From Ptychodera flava (lineage: Eukaryota > Hemichordata > Enteropneusta > Ptychoderidae): DNA of 64,000 nucleotides. Below the pieces are notes generated by a model. It was given only the letters and a program-made list of their open reading frames with translations, ran no database searches and was not told where the DNA came from. This document shows positions 1 through 12,037 of the stretch, in pieces. The stretch is from contig NC_091945.1 of NCBI RefSeq assembly GCF_041260155.1, positions 27,516,796 to 27,580,795 on the forward strand. The letters are read 5' to 3'. Position numbers and translations under genes: made by a program. The stretch's first letter is position 1, and each line of letters begins with the position of its first letter.

Positions 1-300
1 GACAGTCGAATTTTTCCTCCGCTGGGAGATGACTATGGGCTTTCCCGAAGTAAAACAAACTGGGAGTTCGAATTAAACAGAAAGTATACTCAAAACGATG
101 ATGAGCAGCCCATGGACGTAGACGAGAATAACGCCACCAACGTCGAGTACTATAAATTCAGCGATTTCTGCCGGTGGCAATACAACCAAAGGTGCGACAC
201 AAACCTCTCAACGACTCCTCCTTATTACCGGGGCAACAACATCGGCGTTGACAAGATGTCATACGTCCTAAACTGGCTATACAACAGCGTCAATACGTAA
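1..300 (+). CDS. C-terminal coding exon of an unrecognised gene (5' end outside window)
   Basis: Reading frame 1 is open from the first base of the window to a TAA at 298-300, giving 99 residues with no start required, so it is probably the last exon, or part of it, of a gene entering from the left. The peptide is acidic in the middle (DDEQPMDVDEN) and then aromatic and Cys-containing (FCRWQYNQRCDT, PPYYRGNN), ending in LNWLYNSVNT. Base composition is clearly richer in GC than the following 700 bases, which fits coding sequence giving way to 3' UTR. Two Cys and an N-A-T sequon suggest a secreted or luminal protein, but this is inference. I do not recognise the family. The splice acceptor cannot be seen because the exon runs off the window edge. 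Confidence 0.5.
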   Translation, partial: DSRIFPPLGDDYGLSRSKTNWEFELNRKYTQNDDEQPMDVDENNATNVEYYKFSDFCRWQYNQRCDTNLSTTPPYYRGNNIGVDKMSYVLNWLYNSVNT

Positions 301-1060
301 AAAGCTCATGGGACCCGGGAACGTCATTGAATGACGAGGAATGCAAAAGAGGGAGATTTGTTATGATGAAACGCAAAAAGGAAACGTGGGGGCCACATTG
401 GATCTTTCTGAAAAGCTGTTGCATTCACCCGAACAAACTCCGACTCCCAGCAAAACTCTGTCCTTATATATCATATTGATACAAATGACATCCGGGGTGC
501 CAGTGTAAATATTCCTATTTTAACCTATTTGTACATATCAACGGTATTTTGGAACCCCATTTATAGATGTATCTTTTTGCATGTTTTTCGTTAAGCTGGT
601 TCGCATTTCTAACACCAAGAAAACAAAGAGTGAAGTTTTCAAAGACATTATGGCTTGATAACGGGAATCCAAAAAATCTCTCAGAATGTCGGGTGGCATT
701 TTCTGCAAAGCAGAATTCAAACAGATGTGTCTAATGGGACTTTAACTGTCAGTAAGAGTGTTGCGTTGCCCGTGATAGCGCATCGAAGTGCGGTTCATGG
801 CTGCGTCCTCTACCAAATTTATGCGTACAATTTTTGCCATTTCCCCTCAGAATCGTTGCAATAGAACGACAACGGTTTCCAGAATGAAACCGTCTTCAAC
901 TACAACTACATTAGTGTGAAGTCGATGACGTGTTAAGGATTATATTTCGTTTTTTCCCCTGCATATTTTGTTTTGTGTACGGAGTACAATATCTGTGTAA
1001 GAGTATTGGCAATAAACCGTGTCTACGTCTGAGAAATAAAAACTTGGTGTCGGGCCACTG
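301..1060 (+). other. probable 3' UTR with poly(A) signals
   Basis: AT-rich DNA follows the stop codon at 298-300. AATAAA occurs at 1011-1016 and again at 1035-1040, followed by a GT-rich stretch (AACTTGGTGTCGG), which is the usual arrangement of an animal cleavage and polyadenylation site. The 3' end near 1055-1065 is inferred. Confidence 0.35.
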
Positions 1061-1689
1061 CAGCTCTGTATCACTTATATTGCTTAGTATTATAATTGGA
1101 GGGCAGCTATACATAATATTATTTAAGTCACTCATTCATCGAAAATTTGCATATGTCTATATATGGCAAAAGAGGCTTGTCAGCCCCCTGTAGTATAGGT
1201 ATTCGAAAGTCAGACGCTACAGTTTTGAAGGTACAGTTTTGGAGGCGCACTTTCTTAGCCTGCCCGTGTTGTCCTATAGTGACGGGGAGTATGAGACGAA
1301 ATATACTGCATTTGAGGTTCAAAAATCCCCGAGTAGGTCATTAGTACAACTTACTCTAATATAAAGAAGACGGGATGTCGTGGAAACCTGTAAAGACTCG
1401 TCCTTCTCGATCCATCCGTCTTAAAATTAATCAACAAGTCATTTGTGGATTAATGAGACATTTTGCGGTTTATGTGATTTCGACAGGGTTTCAGCCTAGT
1501 TCTAATGGTAATTAAACTTTTCAATAGCATATGACATTAAAAGTTGTTTTGCTATTGATAATATAATTTGTCTGTCCTTGATTGAAACAATGCTTCTTGG
1601 ACATTCGATAGCATAGGATAGCATGGCGGCAGTAAAGATTTTTCGAGATTTATGCTCGATGTCGCGCTTAAAGGGATCAGCAGTAGTAA

Positions 1690-1893
1690 CTTTGCTCAAA
1701 GGTTGCCAGGGACCCCTACGACCGATTTAAACACTGTATCTAGGAGTTCAGTGGCGATTGATGAAAGTTAAAACATTGTAAAATTTAAAATGTTGCAGCT
1801 ATATTGACTTGATGCATCTAGATATCATGAATGAAATACATTGTTTGTGTACAAGAAAGTCGCACTTGCGCAGTTCCGACGACTACATTCCTT
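1690..1893 (+). mobile_element. MITE family D copy, left end degraded
   Basis: This stretch aligns over about 200 bases with 50052-50260 in the same orientation. Shared blocks include ACACTGTA, GATTGATGAAAGTTAAAACA, AATGTTGCAGCTAT and GAAATACATTGT. The right end (GCGCAGTTCCGACGACTACA) is the counterpart of the terminal inverted repeat that is intact in the 50 kb copy. The left terminal repeat is not recognisable. No coding capacity is seen. Confidence 0.6.
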
Positions 1894-3213
1894 GTTGTGG
1901 TCAAACGCTTTTTCCCGACAATTTTAGCTCTATTGACGTCTTGAAACAAATGAGCTGTTTTCTCATCGTCATAAGCCAAAATTCAAAATTATTGATGATG
2001 ATATTTTGTGCGTCAGTCTCTCTGACTGTATAGGGCTATGTAAGTTTCGCAGAACGGTGGCGGACTGCAACTGCGCAAATTTGAAAACGTGACATTAAGA
2101 TAGTTTTAGATTTATCTTTAGTCAGTTTAATATAACTTAGTAGTCAGAACTTAGTAGTTAAGTTTTGCTGTATTGCCCGCTCACAGTGCGGTTAGAGCTC
2201 ATTGGTAGCGTAACACGCAACCTGGCGCAGGAAAAGATTTTTCACACTACCCCAGTAACAGCTAATGCCGTAAATGGCAAAACTTCAAACTTTAAATAAA
2301 ATACATTATGTTGCATTGAAGTGGTCGTGTCACAACGCCCTCAGGAGCATATCTGTCTTTCCCCTTCCGTTCTATTTTTCACACCGAAAAAACACTGTCA
2401 AAGGGGTCGTAGCCATAGCAACTCTTCGAGTGTCTGTGCTGTAACCTCCCTGAGATAAAACAGAAGTGCCTGGGACTTAATCTCCACTCTTTTTATCTGG
2501 ATGCTTTTAAGTTATTTAAGAAAGTGATTATTTTCGCCCAAGCACATCCACCGAGGCATGCCGACTAATCGCTCGGGGTGTGTCTGTCTGTCGATGACAA
2601 ATATTTTATTCCCAGGAACTCATTTCCGTCGGAAAAACAAACACTTTCCTTTTCTCGATGAATAATGAACGATTCCCTACTTTACATGTGACCAACTGTA
2701 CAAACGTGCTCGCACGCACGTTCCGCTTTCATGACAAGATATCCATAATAACGATGGTCCGGAAACGTAATCAAATATCGAAATGAGAAACGCCAGGGTG
2801 CTGCCATAGCTTTCTGTGGTTGATGCCCGCCAACTGAGAGTTAAACTTAAGCCAGACTGTCATTCACGGTTGCGTTTCATCACTTAGATTTAAGTCTGTG
2901 AAGAAAATTTATTTTGAAAGTCTTATGTTCCTAAACTGTTGCGTGATATTGCATATTTCATAATAGGGAGTGATGGAGAAAAGCACAACAGCCTGCCGAG
3001 GGCTTTACATGAACCGCGACTTGGCTAATTGGACCTATGACATATTTATGCGTAACTTCCTTGCCTCTGACTCGCATTGGTTCAGTCAAAGTTCTTGCAG
3101 CAAAAGATAATGATAGTGGCAATTTTATTTTTGACACGCGCACGAAATGGGAAGAAAGTAGTTCCAGAAGATAATGGACCCTCGCTTTCGCGGTGATCAA
3201 CGCGACGAAACGA
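1894..3213. other. no recognisable feature
   Basis: Unique-looking AT-rich DNA. A motif near 2192 (GGTTAGAGCTCATTGGTAG) faintly resembles a tRNA A box, but no cloverleaf follows. Short open frames here look random. Confidence 0.4.
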
Positions 3214-3300
3214 GCGGACTTTCCCCTGTCGTTAGACAGTTAACCATGGTATATCATGCGGACTTTCCCCTGTCGTTAGACAGCTAACCATGGTATATGC
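3214..3300 (+). repeat. two tandem copies of a 44-bp unit
   Basis: The unit beginning GCGGACTTTCCCCTGTCGTT occurs at 3214 and again at 3258. The copies are nearly identical through AACCATGGTATAT. This is a simple local duplication. Confidence 0.85.
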
Positions 3301-3517
3301 ATTTCCCGGTCGTTTCTTCAAAATATGACTTTCAAAGAAATACAGAATGACACGTTTACCGCAAAGCTAATTTTTTATTTTGTTCTTGGAAACTACAGCT
3401 GCGGACTACTTTCTTTTAACACCAAGAATGAAAATAAATGGTCACCACGAATTACGTGAAAATCACCGTGATTGTGGATTACCTAGAATATGAATATCCG
3501 AATGACCCTAGAATGCT

Positions 3518-4040
3518 CCACAGAGACAGATAATCTGACTCTCAAACTTCTACCGTACTGTTTTGGTTCACTTAGTTTACTTGTAGGGACACATTTTGAG
3601 ACTAGCGGAGTAATAGCTTATGTTTGTGAAAATCGAAAATTTAAAATCTTTCCATACAGTTAACGTAAACACGATTGGAACTAATTTGGGATAATTGGAT
3701 GGTGAAGTAATGTTGATTTCATCTGCAGATGTAACCTCATCTACTTTTCTTTTCAAGTTATACATTTGTTTTGATGAGTAATTTGTAATATCGCAACATT
3801 CAGCTATAGGGCACCTAACACTTATGAAAAATTGGAAAAATAATTTTATAAAGATTCAATTATCCCAAATTAGTTCCAATCGTGTTCATAGGGATTGCAG
3901 CCACCAAGTTTGAACTGTAGGTGTCGATAAATTGTGCGTAATTTATGTCTCTAGTACCAAAGTTTGCACGGCCACTTCTGGTTTTTATTCTTGAAAAGTT
4001 CCCAACGGAAATTTTGAGGGATAGTTTAACTTGAGGAGCG
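3518..4040 (+). mobile_element. MITE family A copy, diverged and interrupted
   Basis: The left part (GACAGATAATCTGACTCTCA, then AAATCGAAAATTTAAAAT) and the right part after 3887 (CATAGGGATTGCAGCC, then TCTCTAGTACCAAAGTTTGC) follow the order of the family A consensus seen best at 21957-22315. The two parts are separated by a foreign 219-bp segment with its own inverted repeats (3668-3886). The outer ends are too diverged to place exactly. Confidence 0.55.
3668..3886. mobile_element. small inverted-repeat insertion inside a MITE
   Basis: A 30-bp stretch at 3668-3697 (starts AACACGATTGGAACTAAT) has its exact reverse complement at 3857-3886. The segment lies inside a family A copy, at a point where other copies run on without it. 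This is the expected look of a later non-autonomous DNA transposon insertion. Target duplication was not resolved. Confidence 0.6.
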
Positions 4041-4137
4041 CACTATCTCGACAATATGTGAAAAAACCCAACCTTACAAATTTAATAACTTGAAAACGTT
4101 ATTTTCTTGGACAGATTACACGAGCCGTACACCTGTT

Positions 4138-4781
4138 AAGGTTCCAAGGCAAGTAATTGACCTTTTTAATATAACAATTCTCTGGTGTTTAATAAGCTCA
4201 GAATCCCAGTAAATTATACATTTTCTGAAAGCCTATATATAGGGAACATTTTGGTAACCACAGTGTCACCATTGTTTAAATAACTATCACGTGAAAGGTA
4301 ATTTGCATAACCTTTCAAAAATCGGTTTTCCCTATGTTTTGTCTGAATACTTCAAAATATCTGACTCAAACTTGCTGGAATGCAAGCGGTCACAACGTTC
4401 TTCCAAAGTTTGTCTCAGATTTTTATATCTTGCTTAGTTTCTATTTGAGCACAATTTTAAAATAATCAACTACGGTTAAATTCACCGCTCTGGAAGTTTG
4501 TCTGGCATAAAAATTGTTTCAGAAGGTTCAAAAAAAGTCTGAGACACACTGTGGAAGATCCTTAGGACAGCTTGCAATCACACAAATTTCAGCCACATAT
4601 CTCAAAGCATTGAAAACTTCTCCCGGTTGGATGAAACACTGAACACTAAAAACTATGGTAACCAAAATGTTCCCTTATATCTAGGCTTACCGAAAATATA
4701 TAATTTACGGGGGTTCTGAGCTTGTCAACCACTAGAGAATTGTTAGCTTAAAAAAGGTCAATTTCTTGTTTTGGAACCTTG
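4138..4781. mobile_element. non-autonomous element with ~125-bp terminal inverted repeats
   Basis: The sequence at 4138-4262 (AAGGTTCCAAGGCAAG.., through ATAGGGAACATTTTGGTAAC) is matched in reverse complement by 4656-4781 (.. TTGGAACCTT), with scattered mismatches and small indels. The spacer of about 390 bp has no coding frame. Long arms and no ORF fit a foldback-like or long-TIR MITE. The beginning AAGG is shared with families A to D. Confidence 0.7.
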
Positions 4782-7186
4782 AGAATTGGAAGATTTTGGC
4801 AGGCCGAAGTGTGGCGCCAGCGGTGAAATCTGCCTGCCAGGGATATTAAACGATGCTTGTGATTGTACAAAATATCCTATACACGTTTGGTGACGATTCA
4901 CAACGATTCTTACAAGAAACGATTGTAGCAATTTCGAGAAGCGATTGGGTTCTTACCCGTGGGGATGATGAATTTAATGACCCTGCGATACTATTGAGAC
5001 TATTTCGTTGCTTTAACAGTCGATGGGTAAACGCGAAACAGATCTGATACAGCCTAGAAGCCATACAGCGGCAGCTCAGTGCTGTTTAATGCACAATGCG
5101 ATCATAGTATATGTAACCGGCGCACAGCATAGTTGACACCAAAGTTTGTTGAGATCTATGTATATAGACATGAAGAGAAACTTCATTCGAATAACGTAAA
5201 ACGGACTGTTTCCGTACGTGTGACGAGTTTTCAAAAGATAGGACAAATATTGTTAGCAAAATTATTTTTTAAATGTAGTATAGAAATATGGGACTTGAAA
5301 TCTTGCTTTTGTCAGCATTCTGTACCCGATTTATTTACATCATTCTATTTTCCGTTTGATGGGACTTAGCCAATAAATATACAAAACAAATTACAGTGAC
5401 TGTAAATTGTTACCGCAGCGTACGTGTCTGACACCCGTATCCCACCACTTCTCCCGGTTGGCTGAAACACTGAACACTAAAAAGAGTATTTTCTTCGTTT
5501 CCACTGTTCTACATTTAAATATTGATATTTTTGAATTGTTGATCGCTTTTTTGGAGACAGTTAGCAATGGGGGACACTGACGTTGTTTTTTTTTTCAACC
5601 CGACCATCCCAGCATGCTTGTATCATCTTACAGATCATGAAAACCAGTTTGCTCCCGTAGACCGCCGACTAACAGAGACGTGAAAACAGCTCGAGAGTGC
5701 TAGTGAAAGCCGGCTAGATTTTCTGATTCGATATAATTGCAGTATAGAGCCACACGCCCGTCGTTTGTAAGTCAGACCTCGCAGCGATCCAAGGTAACAG
5801 GAGAATTTCCGAGAATCAATTTTATCGGTTAGGCCTATAGTAATTTGTCCGCAAGTACAGGCGGCGCTGAAACTGTTCAGTAACGAAGACGAAGTAAACG
5901 ACGAATCGTATGTTCATATCCACTTATCAGTTGTAAGATCTCAAACCAAAACTTGTCATTAGATGATGACATCCATCTGGTAACGATATCCGGATCTGCA
6001 TGCCGGGGAAAGCACTATGTTGAATGCTCTGAGTATACCCTTCTCAAACAGAGAGGTTTTATAATCCTGTTGCATGCACACCTTCCATTGTGCTTCGATC
6101 GATTGAGTTATTGAGAGATTTATACTGTATACATTGGCACTGTAATACAAGTTGTGTCTTATTAATTCTGTGAGCATATAGTACTAATCCTGCGGTATAG
6201 AAATTCTGCAGCGAGAAGTCTGCTTTTTGAAAAATAACAGTATCTTTTAAAGGTCTGAATGTAAGTTCTGCGCTGAAACCGAAGTCTCGATCATTCTGCC
6301 TGTCAAAGTGACCTTTCTGTTAGAATGCACAATGTGTTAATATGTTCGTTAACCCCACCCCCAGGGTGCTTTGCTAGGAGTAGCTACTTCTCAGGTGTTA
6401 TTTCCGCTAGACTCGCATCATTCATTGCTTTCGGGAAGTAAGACTGTGTTACTCATACAAAATTGTGAATATAATTGCGGTGAGCTGATTTTGTTTGCTT
6501 TTCTGTCTGATTCCTGCGAATGTAGTATTTGGATTCCCGGGTTTGAAAGTACGGACATGAAACAAACGTTTTGTTGACCTGGCTCTTGCATTTGTGAAAG
6601 TACTCCTCAACGCTGATTAAAGAAGAATTCATTTTTAATGGCAGATACCTACGCTACGTATCCTTCAATTTGATTCCTTTGCCGTTCCGTCAATTGATTT
6701 AATTGATCTATTTATCGATCGCTTGTTCGGTTGATTTTAAGCACTGAACTATAGTATAGTATTCGATAATCTCAACCCCTCTTGCAAGACAATACGATTA
6801 CATTAGTCATTTCGAATTGTAAAGTAAATCTACTGGTTACCAAGAAATCACTTATAGTTATGAAGTTCTTTATATTACATAAAAACGCACGATGATATGC
6901 TTCTTGTCACGTCACGAACACAGGTTCATCCAGCATAAACCTTAGAGAGATGTGTTCTGCAGTGAGAATCCAATGCATGGGTTACTAAAAGTGTTATATC
7001 ATGATCCGGCAATATACAACCCTGGAACAACGTCAGGCGCAAAACACGGCACAATTTTGCGCAACCTGAAACCGAGGCTCGTTCGCAAGCACTTGTGCTT
7101 TTCAGCATTCTATCCGTTCGGCGCCACAATCGAGAATAACTTCGTAATTTAAAACAACTCTGCTCTCAACAAGCTCCACGTTTTGC
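4782..7186. other. no gene recognised; a 35-base dispersed match
   Basis: Mostly unique AT-rich DNA. The stretch at 5448-5482 (CTTCTCCCGGTTGG, then TGAAACACTGAACACTAAAA) repeats 4617-4651 almost exactly, so part of the element just upstream has a second piece here. No exon, tRNA or long ORF with family resemblance was seen. Confidence 0.4.
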
Positions 7187-7445
7187 AAGGTAGAACGCAT
7201 CTCGGTGGCAGATTTGTAAAACGGTCTATCGCATGTCGAGGCCTATTTTGAAGTTCTTGGAGTGAGGAAAAGTTTCATGCATCTTAGTTTTGTGAAAATC
7301 GAAAATTTAGTTTTTCCCATAGATTTAAAACAGGGATGGCAGCCATTTTGGATTCCAAATATCGGCACATGTTGGGTAACGTTTTTCTCTAGTACCAGAT
7401 TTTGCAAGATGACCCCTGAATTCTACTCCTGATTTGGTCAGAGTA
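7187..7445 (+). mobile_element. MITE family A copy, right end truncated
   Basis: Begins AAGGTAGAACGCATCTCGG and continues with recognisable internal blocks: TTTTGAAGTTCTTGGAG, CCCATAG, AGGGATGGCAGCCATTTT and TCTCTAGTACCAGATTTTGC. It fades out before the distal terminal repeat. Confidence 0.7.
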
Positions 7446-9954
7446 AATTAAGTATTTTAGTTTCAAGGCGCCTGATAAGCTCAGATACCAATTATATGAC
7501 AGAGAAAAAGGTTCCAATGTATACAATGTAGTCAGAACGAAGCCTAGATTTGCAAAAGCGAAACTAGAAAAACGGAAAGATACCCAACATATATTGATAA
7601 AGGACACTTTTAAGAAATTAATCAAATGCAGTATACATGCGCTTATCAGCCGTTCACATTATTAATTAATTGCAGTTCGGTTTGCACTTATACGGCCTTT
7701 CATACAAGTTTTAAAAAGCACAATTACTTCAAATGCTTCAGTAATTTGCGGGAAGCTTCAATCATTATTGGTCAAAATCGATTTTGAAGCATCACCTTTG
7801 AAGTCACTGACAGTGATTAAGTGGCCATAAGAAAAGAATACGACAAAGTTCGGGTAGCAACGAAAACGTTTGCACTTTGCAGCGCCCTTTAAACTTTTGA
7901 AACCAGATGTGGACTGAATATACTCTCTTTCCGGGGGAACTGATTGCGTATGTAGCATTGTACAGCGTTACTTCTGTGAAATAATGTTTAATGAGAGCTG
8001 GTTTTGAGACTTATCACATTTGAATGCCAACGCTGTAAGAATGAAACCGTTGGCATAGTAATGATACCATGCCAAAGCTTGTTTAAACTGTCCAGGAAAA
8101 TGTGCGAAAGAGCCATCGCGTAATTTGCCTTTATACTTCCGCAAAATCTGGAAAAATAGGTCGACGTCTTGGTTTTATCGCAGCCGATCTATGATTACCC
8201 TACACGTGGCTCTCAATCCGACTGTAATATGTACAATTGTAGGTGAAGTGCCTGGTGGTTATTATAGCTGTAGTCATACTGGCAACACCATGTGGGTTGT
8301 TTTGCTTTAGATGTCGGCATTTATAAAGATGATGACGATTGGTTGCTCTCTGTGGGCAGACTGACTGCGACAAAGCAATTTTGGATGTATCTGCACAATT
8401 CAATACAATATTCCACTGAAGTTTAGAGAAAACTGCAGCAGGCTGCAAGTTTGCCGTCGTGTTTTATTGTCGTCTGAAGCCTACAATACAAGAATGTACC
8501 ACATTATTGCTATGCGTCGTGCTCTCATAGGATGACAATCTAAAACTAGCGTTCCTGTAAGCGACTATCACAGGGAAAGAAATGTCTTCTTATTTGTCCA
8601 AAACCTAATTTGTTCAATACTGTTGTCACACTACATAGTTTAGGTCGCCTCTGAGGCGTTCCTGGTTTAAAAAAAACAAAATAAATTGAATGTATAAACA
8701 AGCTTGGTCGGCCCTGGACCGGTTTTATTTAGGTCGAGTCTGAGGAGTGGGTTCAAGACCGACCGAAGTTTTAGTCTACGACCACATTATGTGTTCGAAC
8801 AGTTTAGGTCGACCCTGGGCCCACTGTGCCGTAGCACCGAACAACAAAATGACTTTGCGTTTGAGAAATTAACACTCGTTCAGAATCTTTTTCGCACCTG
8901 ATCACCTGATATACTTGAAATACCATATACTGAAAGTTTGCAGTATTTCTTCAAATCCCACAGTAGTTAGACAGGAAATAGTCATGAATTAGACCTTTTC
9001 TCTTCTTTTATTGATATAGTAGTCAAATGAATCCGAGTCTACATGTTTGGTGTAAAGTTTGTCTAAGCAGTTATACCAACCAGGGGACGAATCTGCACGA
9101 GCTACATATATATTAGTCCAGAAGAGAAACACGTCAACACATCCGATTGAATTGCGGGAAATTAAAGTATTACTTGCAAGTGAATGTGAAATCCTCTTTC
9201 AATCTTATATCTTTTTCGAGTTGATTCTTTCGAGTAGCAATTACGCCAACGTTAAAAGTCAAGCGTTTGAATTTAACCAACGTCAGTTATCTTTTCAGTG
9301 AATGTACCGTACCTCTTTTCACCAACAGTAAAAATTTAGAGTTCAATTAATGAAGGATTTTGTAATTAGCTGACGTAAAATTTCTGAAATGAATGCGCCA
9401 TAAATCTCAAAAACCGACTCAAATCTCGGTTTGCCTTTACCGTCACAAATCATATGACGAACAGTTTAATTCTGGCCATGAGAAGGGTATTATGCGCGAC
9501 AGCAACTTTTAAAGGAATTGTTATTTTGTTAATGATACATAATCTGCCGACAAAGTGTAAACGATATAAAGACAACTTTTCAATAGAGGAAATACCTCAC
9601 AGACGTTGTCGCAATGGATAGATTGGTTGTCACAAAAAGGTCTTGGTTACTGAATATAGTAGCCAGAAAATGGATTAAAATATTCATCAATGGAATAATA
9701 AAGTCGAGGGAGAAATCTAAATTCTTAAGAAAGTTTCCGGTACTTATTTAAAAAAAATAGTAATGGAGCCAACACTTTATCCGATCTACACATTTTTCGG
9801 AGTCTGTTACTTGGTCTTAAATCTGAGGACTCGTTAAATGCTAAATAAAAAAAAATTAAATGAAAGTGTCTAATGGAAATAATTCCTAAACATATTTCAA
9901 GGCCGATTAGGGTAATTCGATTTAAGCCTTTGCTCAATTTTTTCTCAAGCAGAC
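7446..9954. other. no gene recognised
   Basis: A weak local repetition lies at 8640-8820, where TTTAGGTCG followed by CTGAGG- or CCCTGG-like words occurs three times. Otherwise nothing stands out; open frames are short and lack family resemblance. Confidence 0.35.
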
Positions 9955-10208
9955 TTTCAACCATTCTCTTTTAAAATGAACAATAAAATCAGGGGTCACT
10001 ATGCAAAGTTTGGTACTGGAGAAACAAATTACCTAATACTTATCGGTATTTGAAATTCAAAGTGGCTGGGGCAAAATATTTTTGGATTTTCACAAAAGTC
10101 TCCTTACTCCAAGAACTTCAAAATAAGCAGCCACAAGTGGTAGATCAAAACAAAATTGTAAAAGTTTGGGAGTCCTAATATCTGTCACCAAGGCGCATTG
10201 TACCTTAA
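9955..10208 (-). mobile_element. MITE family A copy (reverse), 5' part missing
   Basis: Reads in the order TTTCAACCATTCTCTTTTAA, GGGGTCACTATGC, GGTACTGGAGAAACAAATTA, ACTCCAAGAACTTCAAAATA and then AAGGCGCATTGTACCTTAA, which is the reverse-orientation family A layout ending at a TTAA (10205-10208). Confidence 0.75.
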
Positions 10209-10396
10209 AGGTATACAGTCACCTGTAATCTAAATATGCCCATGTATGGTCAAAGGGGCGTTCCTTGGTATTCAAAATGCCTATGTGAGGGCGCTGTTTT
10301 TAAAAAGCGGCCACCCGCTTAAAATCTGTGATTAGTTAGATTTTCTCTTTCCATGGCAACTGTAGCAAAATTGGAACAGGTGACAGTATACCTTTA
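10206..10396 (+). mobile_element. MITE family B copy, complete
   Basis: Terminal inverted repeats AAAGGTATACAGTCACCTG at the left and CAGGTGACAGTATACCTTT at the right bound about 190 bp, flanked by TA on both sides, so a TA target (Tc1/mariner-like) is possible. It abuts the TTAA end of a family A copy directly. The inside carries AAGCGGCCACCCGCTT, AAGGGGCGTTCCTTGG and ATGCCCATGTATGG, all found again near 28.7-28.9 kb in the opposite direction. Confidence 0.8.
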
Positions 10397-11664
10397 TCAC
10401 ACCAATAAAAAATTGTGACGAGGCCCCAAATATTACACGGTGGTTTCGCATCTACGCCTCTCTTTTCAAAATGATGACGGGACATGGTTATTTATTTCAC
10501 TTATTTATTTTGTTTTCTGAGTTCAAAAGGTCAGACTACAGATATTAAACAGGAAAACACGAATGCTCACATGCGACGTCAATTTTGACACACAGTAAGA
10601 TGACGAAGAGAAATTCACTGTACAGTGGAGAACCCCGGCTTTGCATGGGACCCTACTGATATAAACATTTTCTGCATCTCGAAGCACGCCGTCATTTTCT
10701 GACTTTTCATTTTTTTAAAGTCAATGTAGAAAAGAAAGGCTTAGGCTGTTAGTCTCATCGACGCTCGTGGGAATAAGAGAACCGCCCCTCTTTTTGGCCT
10801 AAATTTGCTTGTTCTTTTAGACCCCTGAATATTTAAAGGAAAGTATTATCATTTCTACTCACTCTCATTTAGAAACGATGTTAGGTGGAAAGAGCCAACT
10901 TTTCCTCGGGTCTTGGATGTAAATTCATGAAAACATCAATAATTGATACATCAACTAGCTAGAGCGAGGAATTAATAATTTACCGAATGTTCTTTCTTAA
11001 AGACGGTTTTTTTGTCATACAAATATATGCGACCATATGATCTTTGTGTTAAGGATATATGAAATCAATTTGTCTGATGTTGGGGGAAATTGTTCTGTGT
11101 GCTGTATACAATTAAAAGCATATTTGTCGAGCATATCTCTAATCACAATGACGCCAACAAAGAAAATACAGTCTAGAAAATAATATCTCCACTTCATCCA
11201 TTCTCATGATTATAAGACATCGTAGTTTTCTTGCCAGCAACTCCGCAGTACATCGTCTTTTACACGAAATACCCATGGCAGCGGTGTTATCAGGCCTAGT
11301 GTAGCATTCGACGAGGATGTAAGAATTCACGGGTCAATTCAGCGTTAATGTCGGCATCAGAAGCGTCACTCTCCGAAGGTGCGGTCCCCATGGCAACAGA
11401 TGATCACGCCATCAGTTTCAAGATGCACCCTAGAGATGGGTTTTGAAAAATGTTATTTTCCTGTTCCACAACGTTAATAGAGACAGCACAACATACTGCG
11501 CGAAGATACAGTATGCCGTGTTGGAAGTCATAATACCAACAAGGATACAGTATGGAAAATAGAAAACTGTACAGAAGCAACATGACAACGGGACAGTCAC
11601 CTTGGCCTACATCTGCAACCGCCCTACTTCTTTTCGAAGAAATGCCGACCCACCTCCCTCCCTG
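10397..11664. other. no gene recognised
   Basis: AT-rich unique sequence with no exon signal, repeat or RNA gene that I can support. Confidence 0.35.
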
Positions 11665-12037
11665 CCTATACCTACTTAGCTAGCTAGCTAGCTAGATAGC
11701 TACCTACCTACCAAACTACCTAGTTACCTAGCTACCCACTTAACTACCTAGATAGCTAGCTAGCTGGCTTGCTAGCTACCTACCAACCAGCCTACCTACA
11801 TACGTACGTACCTACCTAGTATCTACCTATCTACCTACCAAACTACCTAGCTACCTTCTTAGCTACCTAGATAGCTAGCTAGCTTGCTAACTACCAAGCT
11901 AGCTAGCTAGCTAGCCACCAACCTACCTACCCACATACGTACATACCGATGATAGCCTATCTACCTAATTACATACCGACCTACCTATCTATCTACCTAC
12001 CTACCTGGCTGGCTAGCTAAGTAGCTACCTACCTATA
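11665..12037. repeat. degenerate tetranucleotide array (CTAC / TAGC)
   Basis: About 370 bp are built from interleaved CTAC, CTAG and TAGC tetramers, with runs such as CTAGCTAGCTAGCTAG and CTACCTACCTACC. The mixture of related tetramers indicates an old, mutated microsatellite. Confidence 0.9.

Noticed and set aside
2190..2232. tRNA-like words (GGTTAGAGCTCATTGGTAG)
   Set aside because: Only a D-arm-like stretch; no anticodon or T arm follows, so no tRNA or tRNA-derived SINE can be supported.
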